A DNA stretch of 8,767 bases from CAZPHU01 sp964419255. GTDB lineage: Bacteria > Fibrobacterota > Chitinivibrionia > Chitinivibrionales > CAYFVL01. Within the stretch, counting starts at the first letter, position 1. Each line of letters starts with the position of its first letter. Below the pieces are notes generated by a model. The model had not been told where the DNA came from, did no database searches, and was given only the letters and a program-made list of their open reading frames with translations. The stretch spans positions 1-8,767 of the forward strand of contig CAYQOU010000105.1 of assembly GCA_964419255.1 (NCBI GenBank), read 5' to 3'. This document shows positions 1 through 6,573 of this stretch, piece by piece. Both the position numbers and the translations under genes were made by a program.

Positions 1-1
1 G

Positions 2-40
2 GAAAAGGATGTATTCAAGCAGTTGGAAAAATGTCAGTAA
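2..40 (+). CDS. Possible 3' end of an upstream gene (partial)
   Basis: Reading from base 2, the plus strand is open for 12 codons (EKDVFKQLEKCQ) and stops at TAA 38-40. The charged, helix-like composition looks like an ordinary protein C-terminus. The two other plus frames give less protein-like peptides. Twelve residues are too few to assign a family, and the gene body lies outside the window. It could equally be chance open frame. Confidence 0.25.
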   Translation, partial: EKDVFKQLEKCQ

Positions 41-48
41 CGCCACTG

Positions 49-77
49 CCGGGCAATATTTATTTTCTTTCGCCCGG
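49..77. repeat. Short inverted repeat between convergent genes
   Basis: CCGGGC at 49-54 and GCCCGG at 72-77 are perfect 6-base inverted repeats around a 17-base AT-rich loop. They sit just after the possible upstream gene end (40) and beyond the stop of the minus-strand flavodoxin-like gene (170). That is a position where a bidirectional terminator would be expected. There is no T-run after either arm and the loop is long, so a terminator role is only a guess. The rest of 78-169 shows nothing recognisable. Confidence 0.25.
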
Positions 78-169
78 ACTCAAACACATCTAAACAGGCC
101 AGACTTCTATCGACGCATTCATCAAGCTAGACGTCCATCTTCAGTCTTGAGGCTTTTCCTTTGCTTTTG

Positions 170-769
170 CTATAACTTCAAACCCACGCTCTCCCGCGCC
201 CAGGCCCGAGCCCGCGATTGCTGAGCTTCGAATCCGGTTTTTATTTTGTCCCCTTCGTCATCGTACCCCCTAAAGATTGTCGAATGCGTCATCGCAGGAA
301 AGGCACGCGCCAGTTGCTTTAAGTAATTGTCAGGATTAACAAAATGATACTTCAAAAACTTTTTCAGCCCTGTGTCCGTTGACTGCTCCCGAGGGGGCAG
401 AGGGTCTGCTCCACAGACGACAAAGAGGCTGACGGGCTTTTGGGCAAGAACCCTTGCATTGGTTTCAAGAAACTTGCCCATCCCGGCTCTCCGCGCAGAG
501 AAACCGTACACTGCACTGCCCACAATATAGGCATCGCAGCCACTATGGTCGAAACGGTCCACATTCTCACAAACTACCATCGTTTGGTTGGATAAAGCCC
601 TTCCAAAGGCCAAAAAGGTCGGATATGCGGACACCGCCCGCCGAAGCGTGATCAAGAGGAGTATACTATGGCAGGATTTACGAATATTCTTCCTTTTTCT
701 ACTCCTATTACATTTTTTTTCTAAAGTTCTCCCGATTTCTGCCGATACATATACGGGGAAGTTAAACAT
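170..769 (-). CDS. Flavodoxin-like domain protein, 5' end uncertain
   Basis: The frame is open for 199 codons from an ATG at 769. Residues 76-120 (GCDAYIVGSAVYG, then KFLETNARVLAQKPVSLFVV and a CG) match the central strands of flavodoxin/HemG-like FMN proteins, where a D-A-hydrophobic-G-S/A-A-V-Y loop contacts the flavin. Residues 140-168 fit the final helix and an FRG strand. Residues 37-60 (ILLLI to FGRALSN) resemble the first strand and helix, but the usual phosphate-binding S/T-x-G-x-T loop is absent and reads TLRRAVSAYPT. Residues 1-35 are Lys/Arg-rich, unlike the family, have no ribosome binding site, and lie antisense across the sigma-28 promoter. The true start is therefore probably further in: TTG at 655, GTG in the 630s or ATG at 580. 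A frameshifted or decaying N-terminus is also possible. If functional, it would be a small FMN redox protein; partner and substrate are unknown. Confidence 0.55.
   Translation of the reverse strand: MFNFPVYVSAEIGRTLEKKCNRSRKRKNIRKSCHSILLLITLRRAVSAYPTFLAFGRALSNQTMVVCENVDRFDHSGCDAYIVGSAVYGFSARRAGMGKFLETNARVLAQKPVSLFVVCGADPLPPREQSTDTGLKKFLKYHFVNPDNYLKQLARAFPAMTHSTIFRGYDDEGDKIKTGFEAQQSRARAWARESVGLKL
722..748 (+). promoter_or_regulatory. Sigma-28 (FliA) flagellar promoter
   Basis: TAAAGTTC at 722-729, an 11-base spacer, then GCCGATAC at 741-748. The enterobacterial sigma-28 consensus is TAAAGTTT-N11-GCCGATAA, so 14 of 16 positions match and the spacing is exact. The expected transcription start is about 755, which leaves a leader of about 37 bases before the flagellin ATG at 792. 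A T-rich tract (about 706-721) lies just upstream. This is the class of promoter expected to drive late flagellar genes, here flagellin and probably fliS. Confidence 0.9.
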
Positions 770-779
770 GCAGAAAACA

Positions 780-787
780 GGGAGGTG
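780..787 (+). promoter_or_regulatory. Ribosome binding site that fixes the flagellin start
   Basis: GGGAGGTG at 780-787 is a strong Shine-Dalgarno sequence, with 6 bases between the GGAGG core and ATG 792. An earlier in-frame ATG at 768 has no such site, and the frame open back to 588 starts upstream of the promoter. Translation is therefore taken to start at 792. Confidence 0.85.
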
Positions 788-791
788 CAGG

Positions 792-1634
792 ATGCGTATC
801 CAGCGCAGCGGCGGCGTAGGTTTTGTCCGGGCTCAGAACAAAACCTCCAAAGCCCTTTCAACTACCAATCGGGCCCTTAAGAAGATTTTACACCAACTCT
901 CAACCGCTCAGCGAATCAATCGTGCGTCGGATGATGCCGCGGGGTTGAGTATATCCGAGACGCTTCGATCGCAGGTGCGGGGGTTTAAATCCGCCTCCCG
1001 AAATGTGGAGGATGCTGTCTCGGCTCTCAACATCGCCGATGGAGCCTCGCGGGAGATAGGGGGTATCCTTCAGCGTCAGCGAGAACTTGCTCTCCAGGCT
1101 CGAAACGATACACTGACCGACTCTCAGAGGGGCGCAATCGATAAGGAGTATCAAAGTCTTCAGGAGGAGATCGATCGCATAGCGTCTTCTACCGAATATA
1201 ATCGCCAAAAAACCAATAACGGCGAGGAGCTGGCGGATGGTGATGCACAGATACAGCTCGGTGCCCAGGCAGGTGATCAGGTGAGTCTGCCGTCTCTGGA
1301 TATGAGTGTGGATGCATTGGGACTCAGCGGCGCATCCGTGGCGACATCCGGGGCTGCATCCGATGCGTTGAGCAGAGTCGACAGCGCGCTGGATGAACTC
1401 AACACGCAGCGCAGCCTGGTGGGCTCGGTGGTCAACCGGTTTTCATCGACGATAAACAATCTGGCAGTGGCGGAGATCAACACCCAGGCGGCCGAATCGG
1501 TAATTCGGGACCAGGACATGGCTGCGGGGCTGGTTGAGCTGACCCGCCAGCGGCTGCTTAATGAGGGCGCGACGACCGCTTTCCGGCGGTTCAATGAGAT
1601 CAGTGCCAATCACGTGATTTCGCTGATTCAGTGA
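792..1634 (+). CDS. Flagellin, short form (filament subunit)
   Basis: This is a 280-residue structural subunit of the flagellar filament, secreted by the flagellar type III apparatus and bound by FliS before export. The N-terminal flagellin domain covers about 1-142, with RINRASDDAAGLSISE at 41-56, LQRQRELALQARNDT at 93-107 and EEIDRIASSTEYN at 125-137. An IQLGAQAGD stretch follows at 154-162. The C-terminal domain is about 195-280 (INNLAVAEINTQAAESVIRD, and the end HVISLIQ). There is no variable D2/D3 region, so it is a minimal flagellin, near the size of Bacillus Hag. The first 19 residues (MRIQRSGGVGFVRAQNKTS) are about 6 longer than usual and lack the familiar IN-x-N-x-x-AL start. Residues aligned with Salmonella FliC R90, L94 and E114 (TLR5 contacts) are kept as R95, L99 and E119. 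It is driven by the sigma-28 promoter at 722-748. Gene naming (fliC/hag/flaB) cannot be decided. Confidence 0.95.
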   Translation: MRIQRSGGVGFVRAQNKTSKALSTTNRALKKILHQLSTAQRINRASDDAAGLSISETLRSQVRGFKSASRNVEDAVSALNIADGASREIGGILQRQRELALQARNDTLTDSQRGAIDKEYQSLQEEIDRIASSTEYNRQKTNNGEELADGDAQIQLGAQAGDQVSLPSLDMSVDALGLSGASVATSGAASDALSRVDSALDELNTQRSLVGSVVNRFSSTINNLAVAEINTQAAESVIRDQDMAAGLVELTRQRLLNEGATTAFRRFNEISANHVISLIQ

Positions 1635-1672
1635 TGTCGCCAAACGTGGTATGAGAGGCAGTGAGTGGGAAC

Positions 1673-2029
1673 ATGAATTATGAAGGGAACAGGGCGCAGG
1701 TCGCGCAGCGCTATATGCAGATGCAGGTTCAGACTGCCAGCACGCAGAAGCGTATTTGCATGCTGCACGACCGGTGTGTGGAGCTGGTTTCAGTCGGGAT
1801 AAGGGAGTCGGGGGAGAGCAGGCGGGTGATGCTGAACAAGGCGCAAAATATCCTGGCGCGCCTTCAGGCGGCATTACGGATCGATGATGATGTGTCGCAG
1901 GGGCTTTTTTATCTCTACGATTATGTGTATGTGCTGCTGGAGAAGGCCTCCGGCAGTGATCTGGTAAATGCTTACAGGCTGTTAAGCCGGCTGCGGGAGA
2001 TGTTTCTGGAGCTTCAGCGGGCGCAATAA
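1673..2029 (+). CDS. fliS: FliS, flagellin export chaperone
   Basis: This is a 118-residue cytoplasmic helical-bundle chaperone that binds the flagellin C-terminal helix to prevent early polymerisation and present it for export. Family hallmarks are RYMQMQVQTASTQKRICMLHD at about 13-33 (usual form Y-x-x-x-x-V-x-TASPxKLxxMLYD), KAQNILARLQAALRID at 56-71 (usual KAQNIIxELxxSLD), LFYLYDYVYVLL at 78-89 (usual LYxLYDYM) and the final helix LLSRLREMF at 103-111. The length is near the low end for the family. It follows the flagellin stop by 38 bases and is probably co-transcribed with it. The start is uncertain: ATG 1673 (only a weak GTGGGA just before it) or in-frame GTG 1661 (GAGAGG two bases before it). 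The ATG is preferred because it gives the usual short lead before the conserved helix. Confidence 0.93.
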   Translation: MNYEGNRAQVAQRYMQMQVQTASTQKRICMLHDRCVELVSVGIRESGESRRVMLNKAQNILARLQAALRIDDDVSQGLFYLYDYVYVLLEKASGSDLVNAYRLLSRLREMFLELQRAQ

Positions 2030-2071
2030 CCTGCCGTAAACATGTTAGCCTCTTGATTGGCGCCAGATATA

Positions 2072-2088
2072 CCTGCCTACACGGCGGG
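2072..2088 (+). terminator. Weak hairpin after fliS, possible terminator
   Basis: CCTGCC (2072-2077) can pair with GGCGGG (2083-2088), including one G-T pair, around a 5-base loop. The second arm can also pair with CCTGCCGT at 2030-2037, right after the fliS stop, as an 8-pair stem with a 43-base loop. The sequence after the arm is ATAGTTATT rather than a clear T-run, so intrinsic termination is only possible, not shown. Confidence 0.25.
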
Positions 2089-2339
2089 ACATAGTTATTG
2101 ACATGCTTTTGTCCGGAATCGGATTCTCGGCTACTCGATCCATCCCTTTCTCGGAACAAAAAACAGCAAAATCGATATAAAAAAAGAGGACGACTATCAA
2201 ACCAGTACAACTTGCTTTTTCCCCTCCTATTCTTTCTGATTGTTTTCATGTTTTTCGTTTTTTTCGTGGACACAAACCTATTTCCTAACATCTTATTTTA
2301 AAAACATTTAGCATTTTTTGACGTATTCGATGTTTTGCC

Positions 2340-2369
2340 TTGTGTTCACTCAGATACACACGCTATATT
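2340..2369 (+). promoter_or_regulatory. Candidate sigma-70-type promoter for the ABC operon
   Basis: TTGTGT at 2340-2345, an 18-base spacer, and TATATT at 2364-2369 form a plausible housekeeping promoter. It lies in the AT-rich spacer, with a leader of about 155 bases before the GTG at 2531. A second -10-like TAGTAT at 2493-2498 is nearer to the gene but lacks a -35 at the right distance. Such matches are common by chance in AT-rich DNA. Confidence 0.3.
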
Positions 2370-2519
2370 TTACCATCACGTATCGAAAAAAGTACAAGCT
2401 GTCATCATGAATTTTGCCTACGATGTGGATTTCTTCCGGTACTTGGAATTCCATGTTTTACAGGATTAACAAAGCGTTTCCGAAAAATCGGGTAGTATGA
2501 TTGAATGTCGCCCAGACAT

Positions 2520-2524
2520 GGAGG
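2520..2524 (+). promoter_or_regulatory. Ribosome binding site that fixes a GTG start
   Basis: GGAGG at 2520-2524 lies 6 bases before GTG 2531. The longer in-frame TTG start at 2501 would place this site inside the gene and adds ten residues that do not belong to the ATPase fold. The GTG is therefore chosen. Confidence 0.8.
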
Positions 2525-2530
2525 AATGCG

Positions 2531-3208
2531 GTGAATATTATAGAAATACGCGGGTTGAAAAAAAATTATCCGCTCGATAAGACTACGGTACATGCTCTTC
2601 GCGGCATCGATCTGAATATTGTAAAAGGTGATCTGCTGAGTATCGTGGGACCCTCGGGCAGTGGCAAAACGACATTGCTCAATGTGATCGGCTGTATCGA
2701 TAAGGCAACGGAGGGCAGCGTAAAAGTTGCCGAGCAGGAAGTTACGTCTCTTACAGACAGGCAGATAACAAATCTTCGGCTTCACCGTATCGGTTTCATT
2801 TTCCAGACATTTAATCTTATACCGGTGTTAACGGCTCTGGAAAACGTCGAATTTCCGCTCCTTCTTGCCGGAAAAAGCAGGAAGGCGAAAGTCAGGAAGG
2901 ATGCGACAGAGTTGCTCAAGGCGGTGGGTTTGGCCGAGTATCTGGCGCACCGGCCCGCGGAGCTTTCCGGGGGGCAGCGTCAGCGGGTGGCGATTGCACG
3001 GGCGCTGGTGACAAAGCCGGATATCGTGCTTGCCGATGAGCCCACCGCCAATCTTGACTCCAAGACAGGAGCCGCCATACTGGATCTGATGAAGGAGATG
3101 AACGAGCGGTATCATACGACTTTCATTTTCTCCACCCACGATTCGAATGTGATGAAGTATGCAAAGAATGTCGTACAAATCCAAGACGGTGTTATCGCAA
3201 AGGACTGA
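2531..3208 (+). CDS. ABC transporter ATP-binding protein, MacB/LolD type
   Basis: This is a 225-residue cytoplasmic ATPase that powers the two FtsX-type permeases encoded next. All motifs are intact: Walker A GPSGSGKT at 40-47, Q-loop FQTFNLIP with Gln 92, signature LSGGQRQRVAIARAL at 145-159, Walker B IVLADEPT at 165-172, D-loop NLDS at 174-177 and H-loop STHD with His 203. The start NIIEIRGLKKNY and the length fit the LolD/MacB/FtsE group (type VII ABC systems). These use ATP for mechanotransmission or lipoprotein extraction rather than classical transport through a channel. The stop overlaps nothing and lies 5 bases before the first permease. The LolD name is not used, because the permease pair is not a standard LolC/LolE and MacB-like exporters share this ATPase. 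Confidence 0.95.
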   Translation: MNIIEIRGLKKNYPLDKTTVHALRGIDLNIVKGDLLSIVGPSGSGKTTLLNVIGCIDKATEGSVKVAEQEVTSLTDRQITNLRLHRIGFIFQTFNLIPVLTALENVEFPLLLAGKSRKAKVRKDATELLKAVGLAEYLAHRPAELSGGQRQRVAIARALVTKPDIVLADEPTANLDSKTGAAILDLMKEMNERYHTTFIFSTHDSNVMKYAKNVVQIQDGVIAKD

Positions 3209-3213
3209 TCCCC

Positions 3214-4734
3214 ATGGGAATAATCATAAAGATCGCCTGGCGCAATCTGTGGCGGCATAAGGGAAAGAGCCTGATTGTCGGCACGATTCTTTTTATGGGT
3301 GCCATGTTGATGACGGTGGGCACAGGTGTGATCACCGGCATGAATCAGGGGCTGGAAAAGAGTATTGTCGAGAGTTTTTCGGGTGATATCGTTTTGGTCT
3401 CCGATAAGCAGCAGGGGGATGATGTTTTTTTGAATATGATGATGACATCGGTTGAGCCGCTCCCCGACTACCGGAAAGTAAAGAAGCTGTTGAGCACGAC
3501 CGATATTGTAGATGCTTTTTTGCCGATCGGCAAGAATATCGCCATGGTTCTCAATGATGCCGGTGGATCGATGGACGGTATCTTTATGATCGGAGTGGAT
3601 CTGGAGCAGTACAGCCGGTTTTATTCCGACAATCTTGAGCTGCTTCAGGGCTCTTTTCTTCAGCCCGGGCAAAAGGGTGTGATGATCGCAACCGGTGCGC
3701 AGGATATGCTTACCACATCCATGGGTATTTTTTTCATGCCGGAGTCGTCTGCGGTCGATACGTCCATCATGCCGGAGTCGGCCAAAAAGATTGGCGATAA
3801 TCTTGTCACCCGCGATCAGATGGTGTTTATGGGCATGTCGGATGATAACACATCCACCGATATCAAGATTCCCGTTCGTGGTCTGGTCAAGTACAAGTCG
3901 TTGAACACGATCCTCGGTGTTTTTGCTATCATGGATATCGAATCCTATCGCCAATGTATGGGCTATGTCTCCGCCGCCCATCAGCTTGTGGAGATTCCCG
4001 AAGAAAGCAAAGAGCTTCTTGCCTTTGAGCAAGACAATCTGGATGCGCTTTTTTCCCAGGGGGATCTGGTGGTTGAGCACGATCGCGAGGTGAAAGAGGC
4101 GGTTTATCATGCCGTGGATACAGCCGAGAAGGTTCTCGATGTGGATGCCGGGACATACAATCTGGTGCTTGTCAAGTTGAGCGAAGGGGTTGATCGCAAT
4201 GAGGCCGTCGGGGTCCTGGCCGATAAGCTGGATAAGGCTGGTATCGGAGTGAGGCCGATCGTGTGGCACAAGTCGGTGGGTGCAATCGGCAGTCTTTCCG
4301 TTTTGATAAAGACCGCATTGTATGTGTTTGTAATGCTTCTGTTTGTGGTTGCCATTGTCATAATCATAAACACCCTGAGTATGTCTGCGCTGGAGCGAAC
4401 CTCAGAGATCGGGATGATGCGTGCGGTGGGGGCACAGAAAGGCTTTATCGGCGGGATGTTTATCGCGGAGACCGGTGTGCTTGCGACATTTTTCGGCTCA
4501 CTTGGAATCGTAGTCGGTTGGCTTTTCGTAACGATACTGGCGGCGATGAATCTGACGACCGGCAACGACATGGTTCAGCTCATTTATGGCGGGGATACGT
4601 TTCAGCCGTATCTTACAGCGGGAGATTTTCTTCTTGCTTTCAGTCAACTGGCGCTTGTGGCGGTGCTGGCTGTGATATACCCGATGATCGTTGCTCGAAA
4701 CATTACACCGCTTGATGCGATTTCTCGTGAGTAA
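3214..4734 (+). CDS. ABC transporter permease, FtsX/MacB family (first of pair)
   Basis: This is a 506-residue inner-membrane protein. Four membrane segments are visible: about 19-41 after an amphipathic WRNLWRHKGK start, 365-387, 412-442 and 471-494. This is the MacB/LolC topology, with a large periplasmic domain between the first and second. The FtsX-domain coupling motif ERTSEIGMMRAVGAQK lies at 394-409, and the C-terminus MIVARNITPLDAISRE is typical of the family. The periplasmic domain (about 42-364) holds the GVMIATGAQDML strand-helix at 155-166. It then has a long Met- and Ser/Asp-rich insertion (about 170-215, with MPES occurring twice) where relatives go straight to a GDxV strand. 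AAGGA at 3200-3204 serves as ribosome binding site for ATG 3214. It probably pairs with the next gene product as a heterodimer on the ATPase dimer. Confidence 0.93.
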   Translation: MGIIIKIAWRNLWRHKGKSLIVGTILFMGAMLMTVGTGVITGMNQGLEKSIVESFSGDIVLVSDKQQGDDVFLNMMMTSVEPLPDYRKVKKLLSTTDIVDAFLPIGKNIAMVLNDAGGSMDGIFMIGVDLEQYSRFYSDNLELLQGSFLQPGQKGVMIATGAQDMLTTSMGIFFMPESSAVDTSIMPESAKKIGDNLVTRDQMVFMGMSDDNTSTDIKIPVRGLVKYKSLNTILGVFAIMDIESYRQCMGYVSAAHQLVEIPEESKELLAFEQDNLDALFSQGDLVVEHDREVKEAVYHAVDTAEKVLDVDAGTYNLVLVKLSEGVDRNEAVGVLADKLDKAGIGVRPIVWHKSVGAIGSLSVLIKTALYVFVMLLFVVAIVIIINTLSMSALERTSEIGMMRAVGAQKGFIGGMFIAETGVLATFFGSLGIVVGWLFVTILAAMNLTTGNDMVQLIYGGDTFQPYLTAGDFLLAFSQLALVAVLAVIYPMIVARNITPLDAISRE

Positions 4735-4751
4735 GGCAGGTAACATACGCT

Positions 4752-6509
4752 ATGATACGTACGATTCTACAGATCAGTTTTCGTAACCTTATCCGTCAGA
4801 AGCGAAGAAGCCTTTTGCTGGGAACGGCCATCGCCTTGGGTGCGATGTTTCTGGTGATAGCCAATTCATTTTCCCGCGGCATCTCCGATGTGCTTTTCAA
4901 TGAGATAGCGGTGTATGTTGCCGGTCACGTGAAAGTCAATTTCGCCGAGCGCGGCAATTATTTCCGTCAGATCTTCTACAACAAACATATCATCGATGAG
5001 GTGATCAGTGAGGCTGTTCCCGAGTATCGCGGCAAGGAAGAGGCGATTGGGGTTTATGGCAGGGCGATAGGAAACGGCAAATCCGATAATGTGATGGTGG
5101 TGGGAATGGATCTGGATGCGGAAGTAACTGCCGAGGATGCGGAAAAGGCGGCACAGAATTTTCGGATGATCGAGGGCACGTATACCGACCTGCTCGATTC
5201 GACCGTCGCCTGCCCGGTTATCCTTTCTCAGCAGAAAGCCGAATATCTTAATGTCAAGCGAAACGATGTTCTGAAAGTACGTTTCACCAATGCTCTCGGC
5301 CAGGATCAGGCTACCCGCATGACCGTGGTGGGTATTTTCAAGCCATCAAACATATTCATGGGATTTCCTGTCTTTGTGGAGTTGGAATATCTTAAGCCTC
5401 TGATGGGGTATGGGGAAAATCATATCGCTCCGATTCAGCTGACCATAAACGACGCAAAAGCGGATGCGGCTCGTCTGGCCGATTCTCTTCATGCAAAACT
5501 TACTCCTCGGCTTGCGTTTATTCCCGCGCGTCTGAGTTCGGTGGCCGATTCTCCAGCTGTCGCTGTCATTGGATTCAAAGACGACAGCACCTCTACTATG
5601 CTGCTTGACTCGGCACTGGCCTTTAGCCGGGGAACATTGGACAAAAAGAGCGTGTTGTTAAACAGTGTCGCCTCAGAGCAATACGGGCTGGATGCCGGAG
5701 ATGAAATAACATTCTCCTGGCGCGGTGCTCTGGATTCGATGATTCACACCCGCACGTTGACAATAACCGGTGTCTGTGCGGTACCGTCGGTAGAGGAGCC
5801 GGTGGTGATGCTTAATCCCACGGAGTTTTACCGAAACTATTATCCCAATTGGCCCGAGACGGACGAGCAGTTGCGCAGCTCCTGTTCGCTTCTGGACACC
5901 GCGCATCCGCTGGCCGCGGTCATTGCTCCCCAGTGGGAGCTTCTCGAACGCGCGCGAAGCTCCACTGATGCCCAGCAGAGCTTCCGTGATATGGCACAAC
6001 TTCGCTCCAAGGCGGTGGTCATGGATGTCAGCTCGATGTATGAGACCGCCAGCGCGATCCTGAATCTTGAAGGTGCACTGAATCTGATCACAGTTGCGGC
6101 GGTGCTGGTACTTTTCTTTATCATACTCATTGGAGTGGTAAATACGCTTCGCATGTCTGTAAAGGAAAGAACACGGGAAATCGGGACGATACGCGCTATC
6201 GGCATGCAGCGCAATCATGTGCGTTGGCTGTTTGTGCTGGAGGCGACCATGCTGTCGTTTTTTGCCTCACTGGTGGGAACGGCTGTCGCTTTCGTGGTTA
6301 TGTGGGCCTTGAGTCTGCCGACAATTAACCCGGGGGACAACCCTATGGGCATGCTTCTGGTCAGCGGACATCTGCATTTTGTTTCGTCGGCCATGTCGAT
6401 CGCATGGTTTGTGGTTCTGATCTGCCTGATAACTGCTGTTACAGCCTACTTTCCCGCCAGAAGAGGAGGCAACATGCAACCATCCGATGCGTTAAGGCAT
6501 TTTGAGTAA
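4752..6509 (+). CDS. ABC transporter permease, FtsX/MacB family, long form
   Basis: This is a 585-residue inner-membrane protein, 79 residues longer than its partner. Membrane segments lie at about 20-42, 442-466, 491-521 and 547-568. The coupling motif KERTREIGTIRAIGMQR is at 471-487, and the C-terminus PARRGGNMQPSDALRHFE is typical of the family. The periplasmic part (43-441) contains two similar beta units. The first runs from PVILSQQKAEYLNV to MTVVGIFKPS (155-199), the second from SVLLNSVASEQYGL to LTITGVCAVPS (300-346). Each has the V-hydrophobic-L opening, a D-x-hydrophobic strand and a hydrophobic-T/V-x-G-hydrophobic ending typical of the MacB periplasmic core, so the core appears duplicated. 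It starts 17 bases after the first permease, with a weak GGCAGG (4735-4740) upstream. It may bind substrate or dock the LolA-like protein encoded next, as the LolC periplasmic domain does with LolA; that role is inferred. Confidence 0.93.
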   Translation: MIRTILQISFRNLIRQKRRSLLLGTAIALGAMFLVIANSFSRGISDVLFNEIAVYVAGHVKVNFAERGNYFRQIFYNKHIIDEVISEAVPEYRGKEEAIGVYGRAIGNGKSDNVMVVGMDLDAEVTAEDAEKAAQNFRMIEGTYTDLLDSTVACPVILSQQKAEYLNVKRNDVLKVRFTNALGQDQATRMTVVGIFKPSNIFMGFPVFVELEYLKPLMGYGENHIAPIQLTINDAKADAARLADSLHAKLTPRLAFIPARLSSVADSPAVAVIGFKDDSTSTMLLDSALAFSRGTLDKKSVLLNSVASEQYGLDAGDEITFSWRGALDSMIHTRTLTITGVCAVPSVEEPVVMLNPTEFYRNYYPNWPETDEQLRSSCSLLDTAHPLAAVIAPQWELLERARSSTDAQQSFRDMAQLRSKAVVMDVSSMYETASAILNLEGALNLITVAAVLVLFFIILIGVVNTLRMSVKERTREIGTIRAIGMQRNHVRWLFVLEATMLSFFASLVGTAVAFVVMWALSLPTINPGDNPMGMLLVSGHLHFVSSAMSIAWFVVLICLITAVTAYFPARRGGNMQPSDALRHFE

Positions 6510-6573
6510 CCGGTGAAGTAAAAATCGAGGTGTCAGCATTCGAGACCTTAGAATGAAAACGAATGGGGAATAT

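Larger units (their letters stand above)
2089..2530. other. AT-rich non-coding spacer between flagellar and ABC modules
   Basis: There is no convincing gene here. A TTG-initiated frame at 2098-2301 reads as a charged stretch followed by a Phe/Leu-rich run that simply reflects T-tracts. It has no good ribosome binding site and no family resemblance. A minus-strand frame ending near 2405 is largely antisense to the ATPase gene. From about 2160 to 2330 the sequence is a run of A- and T-tracts, in contrast to the G+C-richer genes on both sides. The region contains the promoter candidate at 2340-2369 and a tiny CCGA-AAAA-TCGG hairpin near 2480-2491. No tRNA, CRISPR or insertion-sequence ends are visible. 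Confidence 0.6.

Noticed and set aside
9..224. A 71-codon plus-strand frame at the left edge
   Set aside because: It overlaps the supported 3' end of the minus-strand flavodoxin-like gene, and its composition is not protein-like.
588..791. In-frame upward extension of the flagellin gene
   Set aside because: The extension lies mostly upstream of the sigma-28 promoter, and the strong ribosome binding site at 780-787 points to ATG 792.
1443..2291. A 282-codon minus-strand frame across the flagellin end, fliS and the spacer
   Set aside because: It is antisense to two clear flagellar genes, its composition is rich in Pro, Ser and Arg with no family pattern, and it extends into the AT-rich spacer.
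2098..2301. A 67-codon TTG-start frame with a Phe/Leu-rich end, possible small membrane protein
   Set aside because: The hydrophobic run is produced by T-tracts, there is no ribosome binding site, and the first half is not protein-like.
331..2473. The 13-base sequence CAGGATTAACAAA present at 331-343 and again at 2461-2473
   Set aside because: One exact 13-base match is about what chance gives in a sequence of this length, and the flanks do not match. It is not treated as an attachment site or repeat.
3112..4269. A 385-codon open frame on the minus strand opposite the first permease
   Set aside because: It is rich in His, Ile and Arg in the way expected for the complement of a permease gene. 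It has no recognisable domain, and the plus-strand permease with its complete topology and FtsX motif explains the region.
6523..6553. Possible hairpin AGGTGTC / GAGACCT in the gap before the LolA-like gene
   Set aside because: The stem has a central mismatch and no T-run, so it does not support splitting the operon with a terminator.
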